The notes: a model not told the origin generated them from the letters alone. Positions 37,295 through 47,633 are shown, counted from the first letter of the stretch. The stretch is 64,000 nt of DNA from Methanosarcina barkeri MS (GCF_000970025.1 NZ_CP009528.1:2467168-2531167); one strand, 5' to 3'. Numbers and translations are program-made.

Positions 37295-39376
37295 ATGGAG
37301 AAGAAGGGAGTAATAAATCTGTTCGCTTTTGGCATCGTACTGGTTAACGCTTTAACGATTGTAGCTTTGGGTTCTTCCGAAACTTTGAGTAGCACAAGCA
37401 CTTCAGAAAAGGAAAAAGCTTTCGACCCCGAAAGTATGAATCTCTCAGTGAAACCTGGAGACGACTTCTATGAATATGCTGAGGGAGACTGGATAAAAAG
37501 TCATCCTGTACCCATGGATAAGTCCAGATACGGAGAGTTTGCAATAGTAGAAGACAGGACTTATGACCGTGTCAACGGAATTTTGGAGAGTGCAGCCAGT
37601 AATACCTCAGTTCCTGATGGAAGTCTCGAGCAGAAGATTGGCACATTCTACAGCATGGGAATGGATAATTTCACTCTGGAAAAGCAGCATCTTGATCCAA
37701 TCAAAGGCAAACTGAAGATGATAGACAATACCTCCAGTGCTTCCGATCTTCAGTCAGTCTCAACACAAATGATGGAGTACGGCCTGGACCCTTTCTTTTC
37801 AATGTATGCTGCACCTGACAAGAAGAACAGCAAGATCATGATTGCTACCCTTACTCAGGGAGGGCTAGGCCTTCCGGATAGAGATTTCTATTTCAGACAG
37901 GACAATGAATCTATCAAAATCAGAGAACAGTATTTGACTCATGTTACCAGGATGTTTGTCTTCCTTGGCGATAGTCCAGAGGTCGCTGAGAATAATGCCA
38001 GGACTGTGATGAGGATAGAGACCCGGCTGGCCAATGCATCCTTTACCAATGTAGAAGACCGCGATGAGGTCAAAACGTATAACAAGATGAGCCTTGAGGA
38101 GCTTCAGGCCTTTGCACCAGGCATTAACTGGTCTTGTCTCTTCGTCTCTCTGGGTTATCCGGACGTAGCCGAGGTCAACGTCAGAAATCCTTCCTTCTTT
38201 AAAGAGTTAAGCAGCGCCCTTCAGGAAGAGAACATAGCTGATTGGAAGACCTTCCTGCGCTGGAAGCTGATTTTAGGGACGTCACCTTACCTAAGCTCCG
38301 ACGTAGAAGAGGAACACTTTGATTTTTATGGAAGAAAACTCAATGGTCAGCAAGAAATGAAGCCCAGGTGGAAGAGGGTTATTGAAGCGGAAAATGAGGC
38401 TATGGGCGAGGCCGTAGGACACGTCTATGTAGATAGATATTTTGACCAAGGTTCCAGGGCCAGGATGCAGGATATGGTATTCAACCTGAAGAAGGCCTTC
38501 GGAGAGAGAATTCAAAACCTGGCATGGATGGAGTCTGAAACCAAAAAAGAAGCTCTCAAAAAGCTTGAAGTTCTGGATGTACAGGTAGGTTATCCAGATG
38601 AATGGCTGAACTATTCAGAGCTTGAATTTAAAAACGATTCATATGTTATGAATGTCCTCAGAGCTTCTAAATTCAAGTTTCATCATGGACCCAGCGGTCT
38701 GGATAGAATAGGTCAGCCTGTAAATCGCAAGCTGTGGGAGATGAATCCCCAGGAGACTAACGCCTATGCGGATTACAATAAAATAATTATAGTTTTCCCG
38801 GCAGGCATTCTTCAGCCTCCTTTCTTCAATAAGGATGCCGATGACGCTGTTAATTATGGTGCCATAGGTGCAATTATAGGACACGAGATGACTCACCATT
38901 TCGATAGCCAGGGCAGAAAGTTCGATGCAAGTGGAAATTTGACGGATTGGTGGACACCAGAAGATGCCGATAACTTCAACAAAAGCACGGAGGTTCTGGT
39001 GGACGAGTATAACAGGTTCGAGATTTTGCCTGGCCTGTACGTCAACGGCAACCTGACTCTGCCTGAGAACGTAGCAGATTTTGGCGGATTGACCGTGGCC
39101 TACCACGCTTATAAGCTCTCATTGAAAGAGGAGCCGGAAATGATTGATGGATTCACTGGAGACCAGAGGTTCTTTTTAAGCTTCACCCAGGTGTGGAGGG
39201 AGTCGGACACAGACGAATCACTAAGGACGTTAGCACTGACTGATACTCATTCACCAGCCAGGTTCAGGGTCAATGGAGTGGTTTTCAACGTGCCTGAGTT
39301 TTACAGGGCGTTCCCAAACGTAAAGCCCTCGGATAAACTCTACAGACCAGGAAGTGAGAGGCCAGTGATATGGTAA
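37295..39376 (+). CDS. M13-family zinc endopeptidase (PepO/neprilysin-like)
   Basis: A 693-residue metallopeptidase, probably membrane-anchored outside the cell by an N-terminal hydrophobic segment (residues 5-25). The M13 order is complete: MNLSVKPGDDFYEYAEGDWI near residue 48, NAYADYNKIIIVFPAGILQP, the zinc site HEMTH (530-534) and the third ligand in ENVADFGG (E591). The end RPVIW lacks the cysteine of the usual CRVW tail. M13 enzymes are infrequent in archaea. Strong GGGG ribosome-binding site before ATG. Confidence 0.92.
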   Translation: MEKKGVINLFAFGIVLVNALTIVALGSSETLSSTSTSEKEKAFDPESMNLSVKPGDDFYEYAEGDWIKSHPVPMDKSRYGEFAIVEDRTYDRVNGILESAASNTSVPDGSLEQKIGTFYSMGMDNFTLEKQHLDPIKGKLKMIDNTSSASDLQSVSTQMMEYGLDPFFSMYAAPDKKNSKIMIATLTQGGLGLPDRDFYFRQDNESIKIREQYLTHVTRMFVFLGDSPEVAENNARTVMRIETRLANASFTNVEDRDEVKTYNKMSLEELQAFAPGINWSCLFVSLGYPDVAEVNVRNPSFFKELSSALQEENIADWKTFLRWKLILGTSPYLSSDVEEEHFDFYGRKLNGQQEMKPRWKRVIEAENEAMGEAVGHVYVDRYFDQGSRARMQDMVFNLKKAFGERIQNLAWMESETKKEALKKLEVLDVQVGYPDEWLNYSELEFKNDSYVMNVLRASKFKFHHGPSGLDRIGQPVNRKLWEMNPQETNAYADYNKIIIVFPAGILQPPFFNKDADDAVNYGAIGAIIGHEMTHHFDSQGRKFDASGNLTDWWTPEDADNFNKSTEVLVDEYNRFEILPGLYVNGNLTLPENVADFGGLTVAYHAYKLSLKEEPEMIDGFTGDQRFFLSFTQVWRESDTDESLRTLALTDTHSPARFRVNGVVFNVPEFYRAFPNVKPSDKLYRPGSERPVIW

Positions 39377-39734
39377 AATTATCGCTGGAAGCCTTTTCGT
39401 TTCTGAAGATGAAATACAGCACCTATGAATAGTCATGAACCCTGAATGATAGTACCTGTTGGCAGCTCTACTCTGCTTTGAAGTTATGCAGTGAACCTGT
39501 GGGGACCCGGCAAAAGATATGCTTCCCAGTCCGGTTCCTTTGCTGGATCTATTTCAGTCAGATACCTCGTTGCTCGGCACCGGGGCTCACTACCACAACT
39601 TTGATTGCCAGTTGTCGTCAGACACCTTCTTCAGGGTGGGAAGGAAGCTGCCAGTTAAAAAATATCCTGGAAAATATCCCGGCAGGGAAAACTGAAGGAT
39701 GGGTATCTCACTCTTCTATATTCTTCCCTATACA
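39377..39734. other. Gap between convergent peptidase and nucleotidase genes
   Basis: Moderately GC-balanced, with short open frames but no recognisable protein. It may hold decayed coding sequence. Confidence 0.4.
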
Positions 39735-41498
39735 TTATTTTTCCAGAACTATGCGATTCTCAGATCCGGGAGCCAGAGGAGAAAAGGTCTCTAGGTAATT
39801 GACAAAGGCATCTAAATCTGGAGATCCTACCATCCTATCGGTCCCTTCTTTCATTACAGAGAAATTATCTCCTCCATCAGCCAGAAATCCATTCATTGTT
39901 ACGCGGTAAGGGCTGCTCGGATCAATAGAAGTTCCATTGATTTTTATACTGGATATATCGACTTTCTCGCCCGTAGGAGCGCGTTCGTTCCAGGTATAAC
40001 TAAAGCCCTTTGAAACCTGCAATATTCGCTTACTGCCAAGGGATGGGTTGTCGAATTGCTGTTCCAGCAAAGCGTCGATCTGAGTGCCGTTTAAGGTCAT
40101 TGTGACCAGATCGTTTCCAAAAGGCTGGACACTGAAGGCCTCTCCATAAGTAACCTGACCTTGCAGTTCCCCACCGCTAATTTGATCATATACCAGGTCT
40201 GTGCGAATGCCGCCTGGGTTCATGAAAGCTATAACAGCACCGCCATTGCTTAAGTTAGAAGTAGCATATAACTGAGCATCGGCTACGACGTCACCCAGAG
40301 CAGATTCACCTGAATCACTGGCTGTATTTGTAATATTCTCTGTGATGTTACAGATCACCCGGTCCGCAAGGGGCGCAACCTGAGATTTATATTCCTCTAT
40401 CAGCTCGCTTATTCCTGAGTCTTCAGTAATGTCTCTGGAAACTATGATATTTCTGGACCTTTCCTCGATCACATCACAAGTCTCGTTGCTTATCACCAGA
40501 TCGATATCCGTGAGTAAATTACCTGCCGAACCGGCTTCTGTTACCAGACGGCCGTCAATAACAGCATTGTAAGCCTGATGTGTATGGCCAGTGATGAAAA
40601 CATCTACTTCGTCGTCGGTGGCATTGATGACATCTAAAATTGGGCCGCTCATGTTCAGGCTCTCGTTATATAGTCCCTCTTGGGAACCGCCGTCATGGAT
40701 GATCACCACTATGGTTTTTACGCCCATACTCTTCAGCTTTTTGACCTGTTCATTAATGGTCGTGGCTTCGTCCAGGAACCTGAACCCTTTCACTTTGGAA
40801 GCAGTCACTATGTATGGCGTGTCTTTTAGGGCAATTCCAATGAACCCTATTGGAACTCCCTGGACGTAGGTAATGTTATAGGCAGGGAATATTGTGGCGT
40901 TTGTGCTCTCATTGACTATATTTGCAGCCAGAAACTGGAAATGTGCTCCTTCAAAGGAGGAGTTACTCAGGTTGCCATCTGTCGGCTGGTAGCTGCCATT
41001 CTGAATGCGCATGAGCTCGCCCATTCCCTCGTCCAGATCATGGTTGCCTACGGCTGAAAAGTCGAGCCCCATCATATTGAGAGCTTTTATTGTCGGTTCA
41101 TCCTGGAACAGGGCTGAGAGAAGCGGGCTGGCACCCATAGAATCGCCTGCCGATACCACAAATGTATTGGGGTTCTCAGAGCTGAGTTCCTTTATGTGAG
41201 TGGCCAGATACTCCATGCCTCCGGAATCAACGCATATGGGAGCTCCGGTCTCATTATAACCCGTAACCACTTTGCCGGTGGACGGTTCAATTTGACCGTG
41301 GAGGTCATTAATGGACAGGATCTGGACTTTTAATGTATTTTCTGACGTATTTTCCTGCGTATCTTCTAATGTACCCTTTTCAGGCCCTGAAGCCTCCAGG
41401 CAGCCAAGTGAGGCCAGAGAGACAAGTATCACTAGGCATAAATAAAAGGCAAGGTGCCTATTGGGCTTATTTGTCAAACAATTGTACTTTTTTAACAA
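39735..41498 (-). CDS. 5'-nucleotidase / 2',3'-cyclic phosphodiesterase lipoprotein (UshA-like)
   Basis: An extracytoplasmic nucleotide hydrolase of 587 residues. It starts at TTG 41498 behind GAGGG, with a lipoprotein-type signal ending LASLGC (C33). The calcineurin-like metallophosphatase half has SINDLHGQIEP, AVGNHDLDEG, IIHDGG and TGHTHQAYN. The C-terminal 5'-nucleotidase domain has FMNPGGIRTDLVY, QPFGNDLVTMTLNGTQ and ADGGDNFSV. Likely recovers phosphate and nucleosides from external nucleotides. No operon partner. Confidence 0.92.
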   Translation of the reverse strand: MLKKYNCLTNKPNRHLAFYLCLVILVSLASLGCLEASGPEKGTLEDTQENTSENTLKVQILSINDLHGQIEPSTGKVVTGYNETGAPICVDSGGMEYLATHIKELSSENPNTFVVSAGDSMGASPLLSALFQDEPTIKALNMMGLDFSAVGNHDLDEGMGELMRIQNGSYQPTDGNLSNSSFEGAHFQFLAANIVNESTNATIFPAYNITYVQGVPIGFIGIALKDTPYIVTASKVKGFRFLDEATTINEQVKKLKSMGVKTIVVIIHDGGSQEGLYNESLNMSGPILDVINATDDEVDVFITGHTHQAYNAVIDGRLVTEAGSAGNLLTDIDLVISNETCDVIEERSRNIIVSRDITEDSGISELIEEYKSQVAPLADRVICNITENITNTASDSGESALGDVVADAQLYATSNLSNGGAVIAFMNPGGIRTDLVYDQISGGELQGQVTYGEAFSVQPFGNDLVTMTLNGTQIDALLEQQFDNPSLGSKRILQVSKGFSYTWNERAPTGEKVDISSIKINGTSIDPSSPYRVTMNGFLADGGDNFSVMKEGTDRMVGSPDLDAFVNYLETFSPLAPGSENRIVLEK

Positions 41499-42158
41499 TA
41501 TCTATCCCTCTTTAAGCATTAAAATCTGAGTCGAAAAACCGGTTCTTATAGTTCCGTGCTACAGTTTTTATATAATTAGGACTTGAGTGACTGAACCGCT
41601 TAACTACGCAATTTTATCATCCTCAATTTGTACTAACAGTGTTAAGTCTTGAAACTACAAATTTTTGGACATCTTAGTATTTTAAAATATTTATATGTAA
41701 AATTGTTTATATTTTGTAATGTTTATATATGAAATTGTTTATAGGTGAACCTTTGCAAGCCTTCATAGCCAGTTATCTTTTTTTGACAACCTTTGGAAAA
41801 AGAGAATATTTGTTGATCAGGAAGTCCGCATTCAGATTTTCATTAAACGTTCTCCATTTTTTGACATTTATAAAAAAGGCAATTTACAGGGTAAAGGTAA
41901 TTTACAGAGTATTTTGTAAGATGATTTCTCGAAAGGTTGCTATGATCGATTTCTATATCTTAAAAGATGCAAAAATTAAGTTTGAAGGTTAGAAGAGCAG
42001 TAACATTTTATAAAAAATGATAGCTATCCTGATAAATTTCTATAAAAGTCAAAAAATTATATTTTAATTTATTTCTGAATTTTCTTCGTCCTGTATACCT
42101 TAGTCCAGGATGAGTTGAAGATTCTTTTCTATTTTCAGTTTAATAGCCTATTTTATTG
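41499..42158. other. 660-bp AT-rich intergenic region
   Basis: It contains the nucleotidase promoter and tandem AAATTGTTTATA-like repeats near 41690-41745. ACAGTGTTAAGTCTT at about 41635 resembles the arm of the serC leader repeat. An 87-codon frame at 41729-41992 has no ribosome-binding site or family likeness. Confidence 0.45.
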
Positions 42159-42689
42159 TTAAAACTTATTTTGTCCAAATTCTTTTATCAACCAGTGTAA
42201 AACCAAAAGAACTAGTATTCCAATCCCCAAGATTTCAGGAACAGAAGAGAGCGAAATATGAAATGTAAACGATTTTTCAAACAGTTTTGTCAAGTATTCA
42301 ATTCCATTGAAGTCCGTCCGATATTTGGGGAATTCGAATCCAAAGAGAGGCCAGAATAAAGTTCTGGGATTTGTCCACATATAATCTTCTATAAGATGGA
42401 AGAAAGAACCTGAAGCAAGGCTAAGAACTTTGATATCTTTTTTCTTTTCATATATGTATAAACCTATCAGGAATAGGGAAAGAACGAATAACAGAGTATG
42501 ACATATGATACGTCCGTTTGCAAAGGTAGAAGCAAAGATAATCATTCCTACAGGTTTGTCGATTAAGTCGGGCAGAAGAGCTCCAATGGCTAAGTATTTT
42601 GGATCTATAATAGTCCTTAGCCGGGGTATTAAAATCCCAAGTAAGAAGAATACTCCCAATGTAACCCCAATATGTCCAAAAAGAAGCAT
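42159..42689 (-). CDS. DUF457/YdjM-like membrane metal-dependent hydrolase
   Basis: A 176-residue integral membrane protein. It has the family hallmarks: a histidine in the first helix (MLLFGHIGVTLGVFFLLG), GALLPDLIDKP with two acidic residues at the membrane edge, RIICHTLL, and FFHLIEDYMWTNP later. The family is predicted to be a membrane-embedded metal-dependent hydrolase, possibly acting on lipids, without an established substrate. Single gene. Confidence 0.78.
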   Translation of the reverse strand: MLLFGHIGVTLGVFFLLGILIPRLRTIIDPKYLAIGALLPDLIDKPVGMIIFASTFANGRIICHTLLFVLSLFLIGLYIYEKKKDIKVLSLASGSFFHLIEDYMWTNPRTLFWPLFGFEFPKYRTDFNGIEYLTKLFEKSFTFHISLSSVPEILGIGILVLLVLHWLIKEFGQNKF

Positions 42690-43088
42690 CGCAAATTATC
42701 AAGACTTCAGTTATATATAAATATAGTCCATGGCTTTAAAAATTTTTAAAAAGTCGTATACTTTATTTAGAAGTGTCATTTAATTATAAAGACTAATCAT
42801 TTAGCGGACTCATGTATTAACTATTAAAAAATATAAATTTCTAAAAATGTATTTTACTATTATAGCATGAAAATACTGCCATCTACAAGTACTTTCATTA
42901 GCTGTGCATGTTATTCAAAGAATTTCATGTGTGTTTAGTGAGAACAGGCACTCTCATCTGCTGAGTTTCCTTACCTACTCTGGATTGCAGTCTGCTGAAA
43001 CTTCGTTTTCATATTTATAAGAGGCTAAAGACAACGTATAATTTTAGTTGATGTGTCTATTTTATTTCATCATACTCACAATTTTTCA
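42690..43088. other. AT-rich intergenic region, no gene seen
   Basis: Only short frames; nothing recognised. Confidence 0.45.
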
Positions 43089-43195
43089 GAAAAATTATTT
43101 GCCCTTTTCGATAGCTCCTCCCCTTACGACAAGTACTTTTTTAGAAAAATTATTTGCCCTTTTCAATAGCTTCTCCCCTTACGACAAGTACTCTT
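43089..43195. repeat. Tandem duplication of the 3' end of the usp gene
   Basis: The 53-54-base segment containing the last codons and stop of the universal stress protein gene (43143-43195) is repeated just downstream at 43089-43140 with three or four differences. The extra copy would encode a tail VVRGGAIEKGK. Confidence 0.88.
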
Positions 43196-43620
43196 ACATT
43201 AGATTGTCTAATCACATTTTCAGCTACACTTCCGATCAAAAATCTATGGACTCCAGTTCTTCCTTGTGTGCCTATAACGATAAGACCAATGTCGTTTTCT
43301 TCTGCAAAATCGACAATTTCTTCTGCAGGGTTTCCTTCAAGAATTACGGATTCGACCTTAACGTTTGCAGCTCTTCCGACATTCTCAACATAACTTGTTG
43401 CGTCCTTGCCTTCTGCTATGAGCTGGTCTTTAATTGCCTCATTCCATTCTTTACTTCTGGACTGAATTAATGAATCATAACCACCCAGTTCGATAACATG
43501 TACAGCATAAAGCTTTGCCTCGCTTAGTTTTGCAACTTCAACTGCTGTAAAAATTGCTTTTCTTACTCGTTCCGAACCGTCGGTTGCGACCATTATATTC
43601 CTGAAAACAGTATTTCTCAT
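43150..43620 (-). CDS. Universal stress protein (UspA family)
   Basis: A 156-residue nucleotide-binding protein. The N-terminal strand IMVATDGSERVRKA and the ATP-binding motif GTQGRTGVHRFLIGSVAENV (G2xG9xGS) mark the ATP-binding Usp subclass. Probably a stress or energy-state signalling protein. It stands alone on the minus strand, with its 3' end duplicated directly downstream. Confidence 0.92.
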   Translation of the reverse strand: MRNTVFRNIMVATDGSERVRKAIFTAVEVAKLSEAKLYAVHVIELGGYDSLIQSRSKEWNEAIKDQLIAEGKDATSYVENVGRAANVKVESVILEGNPAEEIVDFAEENDIGLIVIGTQGRTGVHRFLIGSVAENVIRQSNVRVLVVRGEAIEKGK

Positions 43621-43915
43621 GCCAAACTCCCCTTTCCTTTTCGTTCTTTATGCAAATTATAGGACAATGATCACTTATATATCATCAAAGGAAATGAGTA
43701 TATAAAAGCCGGTCAACTTATTTAATAAATCGATACAGAATGTACCATCGATAACAAGAAAAATTATGAAACATGAAATTTTACTGCTGAATGTGGGTTT
43801 CAAATACACTCTCCTGAATTGTAATAATAGGACTCAAGAGATTCAGATTAAATCTTCAGAAGCCTCCAGAGTCCTTAAAAACTTAATCTCCATAGATACC
43901 TTGATCCCCACAACC
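43621..43915. other. Intergenic region between usp and gap
   Basis: An AT-rich gap holding the usp promoter region and gap 3' flank. No gene recognised. Confidence 0.45.
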
Positions 43916-44932
43916 TTACTTGTTATACAGTCCAATAGCCTTATTCGTCTTTTCAATTGACTTTGCACCGTCGCTTTCAAGTTCCATCATAGCTCTTATA
44001 GCGTCAACATTTTCCGGAACTACAATCGATTCTTGATGGACAGCATGGAAGAAGTAAAGCTCTTTATCAGTCACTGTAATGGATTCGGGCCAGATACAGA
44101 GCTCCCACATATCGTGTCTGGGGCGTCCAATATCCCGCGCAAATTCAATTATCTCGGCTGTTGAAGTAATCCCCTGCCCTACTAAACGAATCCTGGACTG
44201 AGAACCAAAGATATTCTTAACGTCTTCTGCAGTGCAATCCTTATTGACTTCCATGTTTACAGTATGCACATGCATAAGAGTCGTCGGGACTTTTATAGCT
44301 GCAGTAGTTATGTTAATGTGTGGAAGCACACTCTGTACATCAGGTCCATGGTGAGACGGAAGTTTAATCGGGTTAAGTACGATTGCATCAACAGGTCCTT
44401 TTTTAATTTCATTGGGATCGACTGCTCTTCTTGTGAGACTTACCCTCACCTTATTTACTCCGAATTCCCTGTCTATAGTTGAAATAGCCCTGCAAAGTGC
44501 TGTAGTATTACATGAGACAACTCTTACAAGGTCACGGCCTACAGCCTGTTCGTAATTACTCTCCGCATTAAAGGAGAAACCTGCAAGCGGATGACTTTCG
44601 CCCCCCTGCCAGATTGCCTTTATCCCGATTTTCTCATACATAGGCTTATTTTTTTCCCCAATTCCCCCTGGAGTACAGTCCACAACCAGGTCAGCTTTTT
44701 CCAGCATTTCTTCAATACTTCCAGCTGCTGGCATTCCTGCTTTCTCAAAAGTTTCAACATTCTCAGCAGGAGCATATATATCATATCCTAGCTTATGTGC
44801 CACTGCTGCCTCATAATTCGGTTTTGTCTTGGAAATTCCGACAACTTCCATATCGTCCTGAGCCCTAACGGCGTCTGCAACCCTTTTTCCTATAGTTCCG
44901 TAACCGTTTACCGCGATTTTTGCTTTAGCCAT
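43916..44932 (-). CDS. gap: Archaeal type II glyceraldehyde-3-phosphate dehydrogenase
   Basis: Interconverts glyceraldehyde-3-phosphate and 1,3-bisphosphoglycerate with NAD(P). In methanogens it mainly serves gluconeogenesis. The 338-residue protein has the Rossmann start KIAVNGYGTIGKRVADAV and the catalytic SCNTTALCRAI with C141. Also visible are TRRAVDPNEIKKGPVDAI and HHGPDVQSVLPHINI, all typical of the archaeal enzyme. pgk, the next enzyme, lies 1.5 kb upstream on the same strand with rubrerythrin between. Confidence 0.96.
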   Translation of the reverse strand: MAKAKIAVNGYGTIGKRVADAVRAQDDMEVVGISKTKPNYEAAVAHKLGYDIYAPAENVETFEKAGMPAAGSIEEMLEKADLVVDCTPGGIGEKNKPMYEKIGIKAIWQGGESHPLAGFSFNAESNYEQAVGRDLVRVVSCNTTALCRAISTIDREFGVNKVRVSLTRRAVDPNEIKKGPVDAIVLNPIKLPSHHGPDVQSVLPHINITTAAIKVPTTLMHVHTVNMEVNKDCTAEDVKNIFGSQSRIRLVGQGITSTAEIIEFARDIGRPRHDMWELCIWPESITVTDKELYFFHAVHQESIVVPENVDAIRAMMELESDGAKSIEKTNKAIGLYNK

Positions 44933-45255
44933 TGTTATCCTATCCTTTTAATTTCCATATCTTAGGACTTACACACTCAATGTCCAAAATCAGGCACAAT
45001 AGATGCAAGGTCAAATTTGCTTCTCAGGCAGTTGAAGGTTAACAACATCGAGTTCACAGTTTAACTGCTAACTTCCATGTTCAGTTCAGAAAATTCTAAT
45101 TAAGATCCTCTCTCAGATCTTATCTGAAAGATATTGTGTCATGTTCTGCAATTTATAAAACCGGCATAATGTAACAAACCGCATCGATCCTGCAGACAAA
45201 GTATTAGACAAAGTATAACTTTTCGAATGGTCATTTTGATTTTTCTGATAAGCTC
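44933..45255. promoter_or_regulatory. Upstream region of gap
   Basis: 323 bp between rubrerythrin and gap. It probably holds the gap promoter; an AGACAAAGTATTAGACAAAGTATAA direct repeat lies near 45195-45220. No gene seen. Confidence 0.4.
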
Positions 45256-45804
45256 TTATTCAAATGCTGTAAATTTTTCTTTCAATGCACCACATATGGG
45301 ACATACATCGGGTGCATCTCCTTCAAGGGTATATCCACATACCTCGCAAACCTGAATAGGACCTAATTCTGGGTCTTTTCCTGAGTTCACCGATTCTAAA
45401 GCTTTTTCATAAATCATCTTATGCATTTTTTCAGTACCCCAGGACCATTCAAAACTTCTTTGTGCACTTTTTTCTTTCTGGAATTTTGCGACTTCAATAT
45501 ATGCAGGATACATTTCCTCTATCTCATATGTCTCACCAGCAATGGCCAGCTTAAGGTTTTTCCTGGTATCACCCGGTCCAAAAACTGCCATACTATTTGC
45601 GACAAATCCCCCCTCGAGGTGTTTTAACTCCTTATAATGGTCTCCTGCATGTACATATTCCGCATGAGCGATTGCACGAAACAACCGAGCCACATTGCTA
45701 AGTTTTTCTATCTCTGCTTGATTTGCAAAATGCACATACCTCATATATGCTTGACTTTCTCCCCCAAACGCATTGATGAGATTCTGCTGTGTCATCATTT
45801 TCAT
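45256..45804 (-). CDS. Rubrerythrin
   Basis: Non-haem diiron peroxide-scavenging protein for oxidative stress defence in an anaerobe. The 182-residue protein has a ferritin-like four-helix part (GGESQAYMRYVHFANQAE; IAHAEYVHAGDHY; AGETYEIEEMYP) and a C-terminal rubredoxin-like site with CEVCGYTL and CPICGA. A strong AAAGGGGGG ribosome-binding site precedes ATG 45804. It lies between gap and pgk on the same strand. Confidence 0.95.
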   Translation of the reverse strand: MKMMTQQNLINAFGGESQAYMRYVHFANQAEIEKLSNVARLFRAIAHAEYVHAGDHYKELKHLEGGFVANSMAVFGPGDTRKNLKLAIAGETYEIEEMYPAYIEVAKFQKEKSAQRSFEWSWGTEKMHKMIYEKALESVNSGKDPELGPIQVCEVCGYTLEGDAPDVCPICGALKEKFTAFE

Positions 45805-46046
45805 TTAAAGCCGCCCCCCCTTTCAATAAGTTTAATAATCTCGTGTCTTTAGGACTTGTATATTTTAGAGCAAAAAAGCATGAGCAAACTATTGCAATAC
45901 AATAATTAAAAAATTTAAATATCTCATGCTATTTATTTCAGTTTACCGCGTAGGCACTGAGTCATTTGCATTTGGATATAAATAAATAAAATGTCATAGA
46001 ATACAAAGCCTTTTGCATCAATTAATTGTCTAAAAAGTAAGTAATC

Positions 46047-46203
46047 AAGGAGTTCTTTAAAGAAATAAAGTAAGTAACCAAAGGAGTTCTTTAAAGAAAT
46101 AAAGTAAGTAACCAAAGGAGTTCTTTAAAGAAATAAAGTAAGTAACCAAAGGAGTTCTTTGAAGAAATAAAGTAAGTAACCAAAGGAGTTCTTTGAGGAA
46201 ATT
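46047..46203. repeat. 34-bp tandem repeat with internal palindrome
   Basis: Four full copies plus a partial one (46047-46080, 46081-46114, 46115-46148, 46149-46182 and a remainder). Each contains AAGGAGTTCTTTAAAGAA; TTCTTTAAAGAA is a perfect 12-bp palindrome in the first three copies. It lies between pgk and rubrerythrin. Confidence 0.93.
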
Positions 46204-46391
46204 TAAGTTTGAGTCACACAGTTGAATTCAGAAATAATGGCATAAAATTTCAAACTACTTGAATTGGCGTGCTTGAATTGACAGATATTTGAAAGATATA
46301 ATTGACTTTTCTATGCTTTGATAGAGTTCATGTTTTCTTTGCACTTCAAGGTCTTGAATCGTACATATAAAAGACAGCTTGTATGAACCCT

Positions 46392-47633
46392 TTAACCTTT
46401 ATGGTACCTGAATGTATTGTTTTTCAGAGCCGTGATTCCTGGCAAGGGCTCACCAGAAAGATAGGTTATACTTGCACCTCCACCCATGCTTATATGGGAA
46501 AATTTAGATCCCAGGCCGAGTTGATCTATAGCATCTAAGGTATGCCCTCCTCCTGCGACAGAATAGCTTGCTTGAGTTGCAGCCTTAAGAAGTTCATCCG
46601 TGCCAAGCCTGAACTTATCTAACTCGAAAATACCGGTTGGACCATGAAAAACACATAGCTTTGCTTCCTTAAGATATTTGGAATAATTTTCGATGGTCTC
46701 GCGGCCAATATCAGCTATTGGAAGATTTCCTTTTTTAATCTTGTCCACTTCGACTTCTTGACGTTCTCCACCATTGTTTAACGCTACATCCTGAGGTACG
46801 ATGATCTTGCCTGAGTACTCCTTGAGTAGCCTGGAAGCAATCGAAATCTGGTCAATGTATTTTTTATTTTCAATGAATTTCCTGTTGACTTCGCTTACAT
46901 CAATGTTCATTGCCATCATAAATATCGTAGCTACTACCCCGGTGGTAAGGATCTTATCAGCTCCATCCCGCTTGAGAATAGTAGAAATTGCCTTTATGGA
47001 GTCGTTTGCTTTCGCTCCTCCCAATACAAAGATTGCTGGATGCTCATGACATTTCAAGGCTTTATCTAAACCTGTAATTTCCTTGTCCATAAGCATGCCA
47101 GCAACGCTAGGCAAGACCTCTGTAAACCCTACCACAGAACACTGAGATCTATGAGAAACTGAAAAAGCATCGTTTATAAAGAGGTCAAATAGTGGATACA
47201 ACTTCTTGACCATCTGGCTTTTAGCCTGTTTATCTGGAGGGCGGTTCATGATCTCCTCAGCATTGAAGCGCGTGTTTTCAAGGAGCAGGACCTCTCCCTG
47301 GTCAAGGGATTTTATAGCATTCCTTGCGCAGGAGCTGAATATATCATCCTCGTAGGTTACTTCTCGACCCAAAAGCTCTGTTGCCAGCTTTGCATGGGCT
47401 TCCAGGGGGGTATAGTCTTCATCTCCTGGTCGACCCTGATGAGACAGCAGAACCACTTTTGAGTGCTCCAGGGACTGCAACGTAGGCAAATGACTCTTAA
47501 TTTTCTTGTCGTCCAGTATGTTTCCATTGTCATCCATGGGTGAGTTAAAGTCCACCCTTACAAGTACTCTTTTATCGTCCAGTACGACATCACTCATCGT
47601 CAAATAATTCATTCCAGTTGTTTCCTGAGACAT
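46392..47633 (-). CDS. pgk: Phosphoglycerate kinase
   Basis: Transfers phosphate between 1,3-bisphosphoglycerate and ADP. Family blocks seen are LVRVDFNSPMD near the start, LLSHQGRPGD, NTRFNAEE, LFINDAFSVSHRSQ, FVLGGAKANDS, FHGPTGIFELD and the late SVAGGGHTLDA..SMGGGAS. I start at 47633 because a GGGGGG ribosome-binding site lies eight bases before that ATG; the ATG at 47648 overlaps that very site. The result is 413 residues, normal for archaeal Pgk. Confidence 0.95.
   Translation of the reverse strand: MSQETTGMNYLTMSDVVLDDKRVLVRVDFNSPMDDNGNILDDKKIKSHLPTLQSLEHSKVVLLSHQGRPGDEDYTPLEAHAKLATELLGREVTYEDDIFSSCARNAIKSLDQGEVLLLENTRFNAEEIMNRPPDKQAKSQMVKKLYPLFDLFINDAFSVSHRSQCSVVGFTEVLPSVAGMLMDKEITGLDKALKCHEHPAIFVLGGAKANDSIKAISTILKRDGADKILTTGVVATIFMMAMNIDVSEVNRKFIENKKYIDQISIASRLLKEYSGKIIVPQDVALNNGGERQEVEVDKIKKGNLPIADIGRETIENYSKYLKEAKLCVFHGPTGIFELDKFRLGTDELLKAATQASYSVAGGGHTLDAIDQLGLGSKFSHISMGGGASITYLSGEPLPGITALKNNTFRYHKG

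Noticed and set aside
39478-39798. 106-codon plus-strand frame
   Set aside because: It overlaps the end of the UshA-like gene, has no recognisable features, and is in a non-conserved gap.
41729-41992. 87-codon plus-strand frame
   Set aside because: No ribosome-binding site, no family likeness, and it includes AT-rich direct repeats; probably chance.
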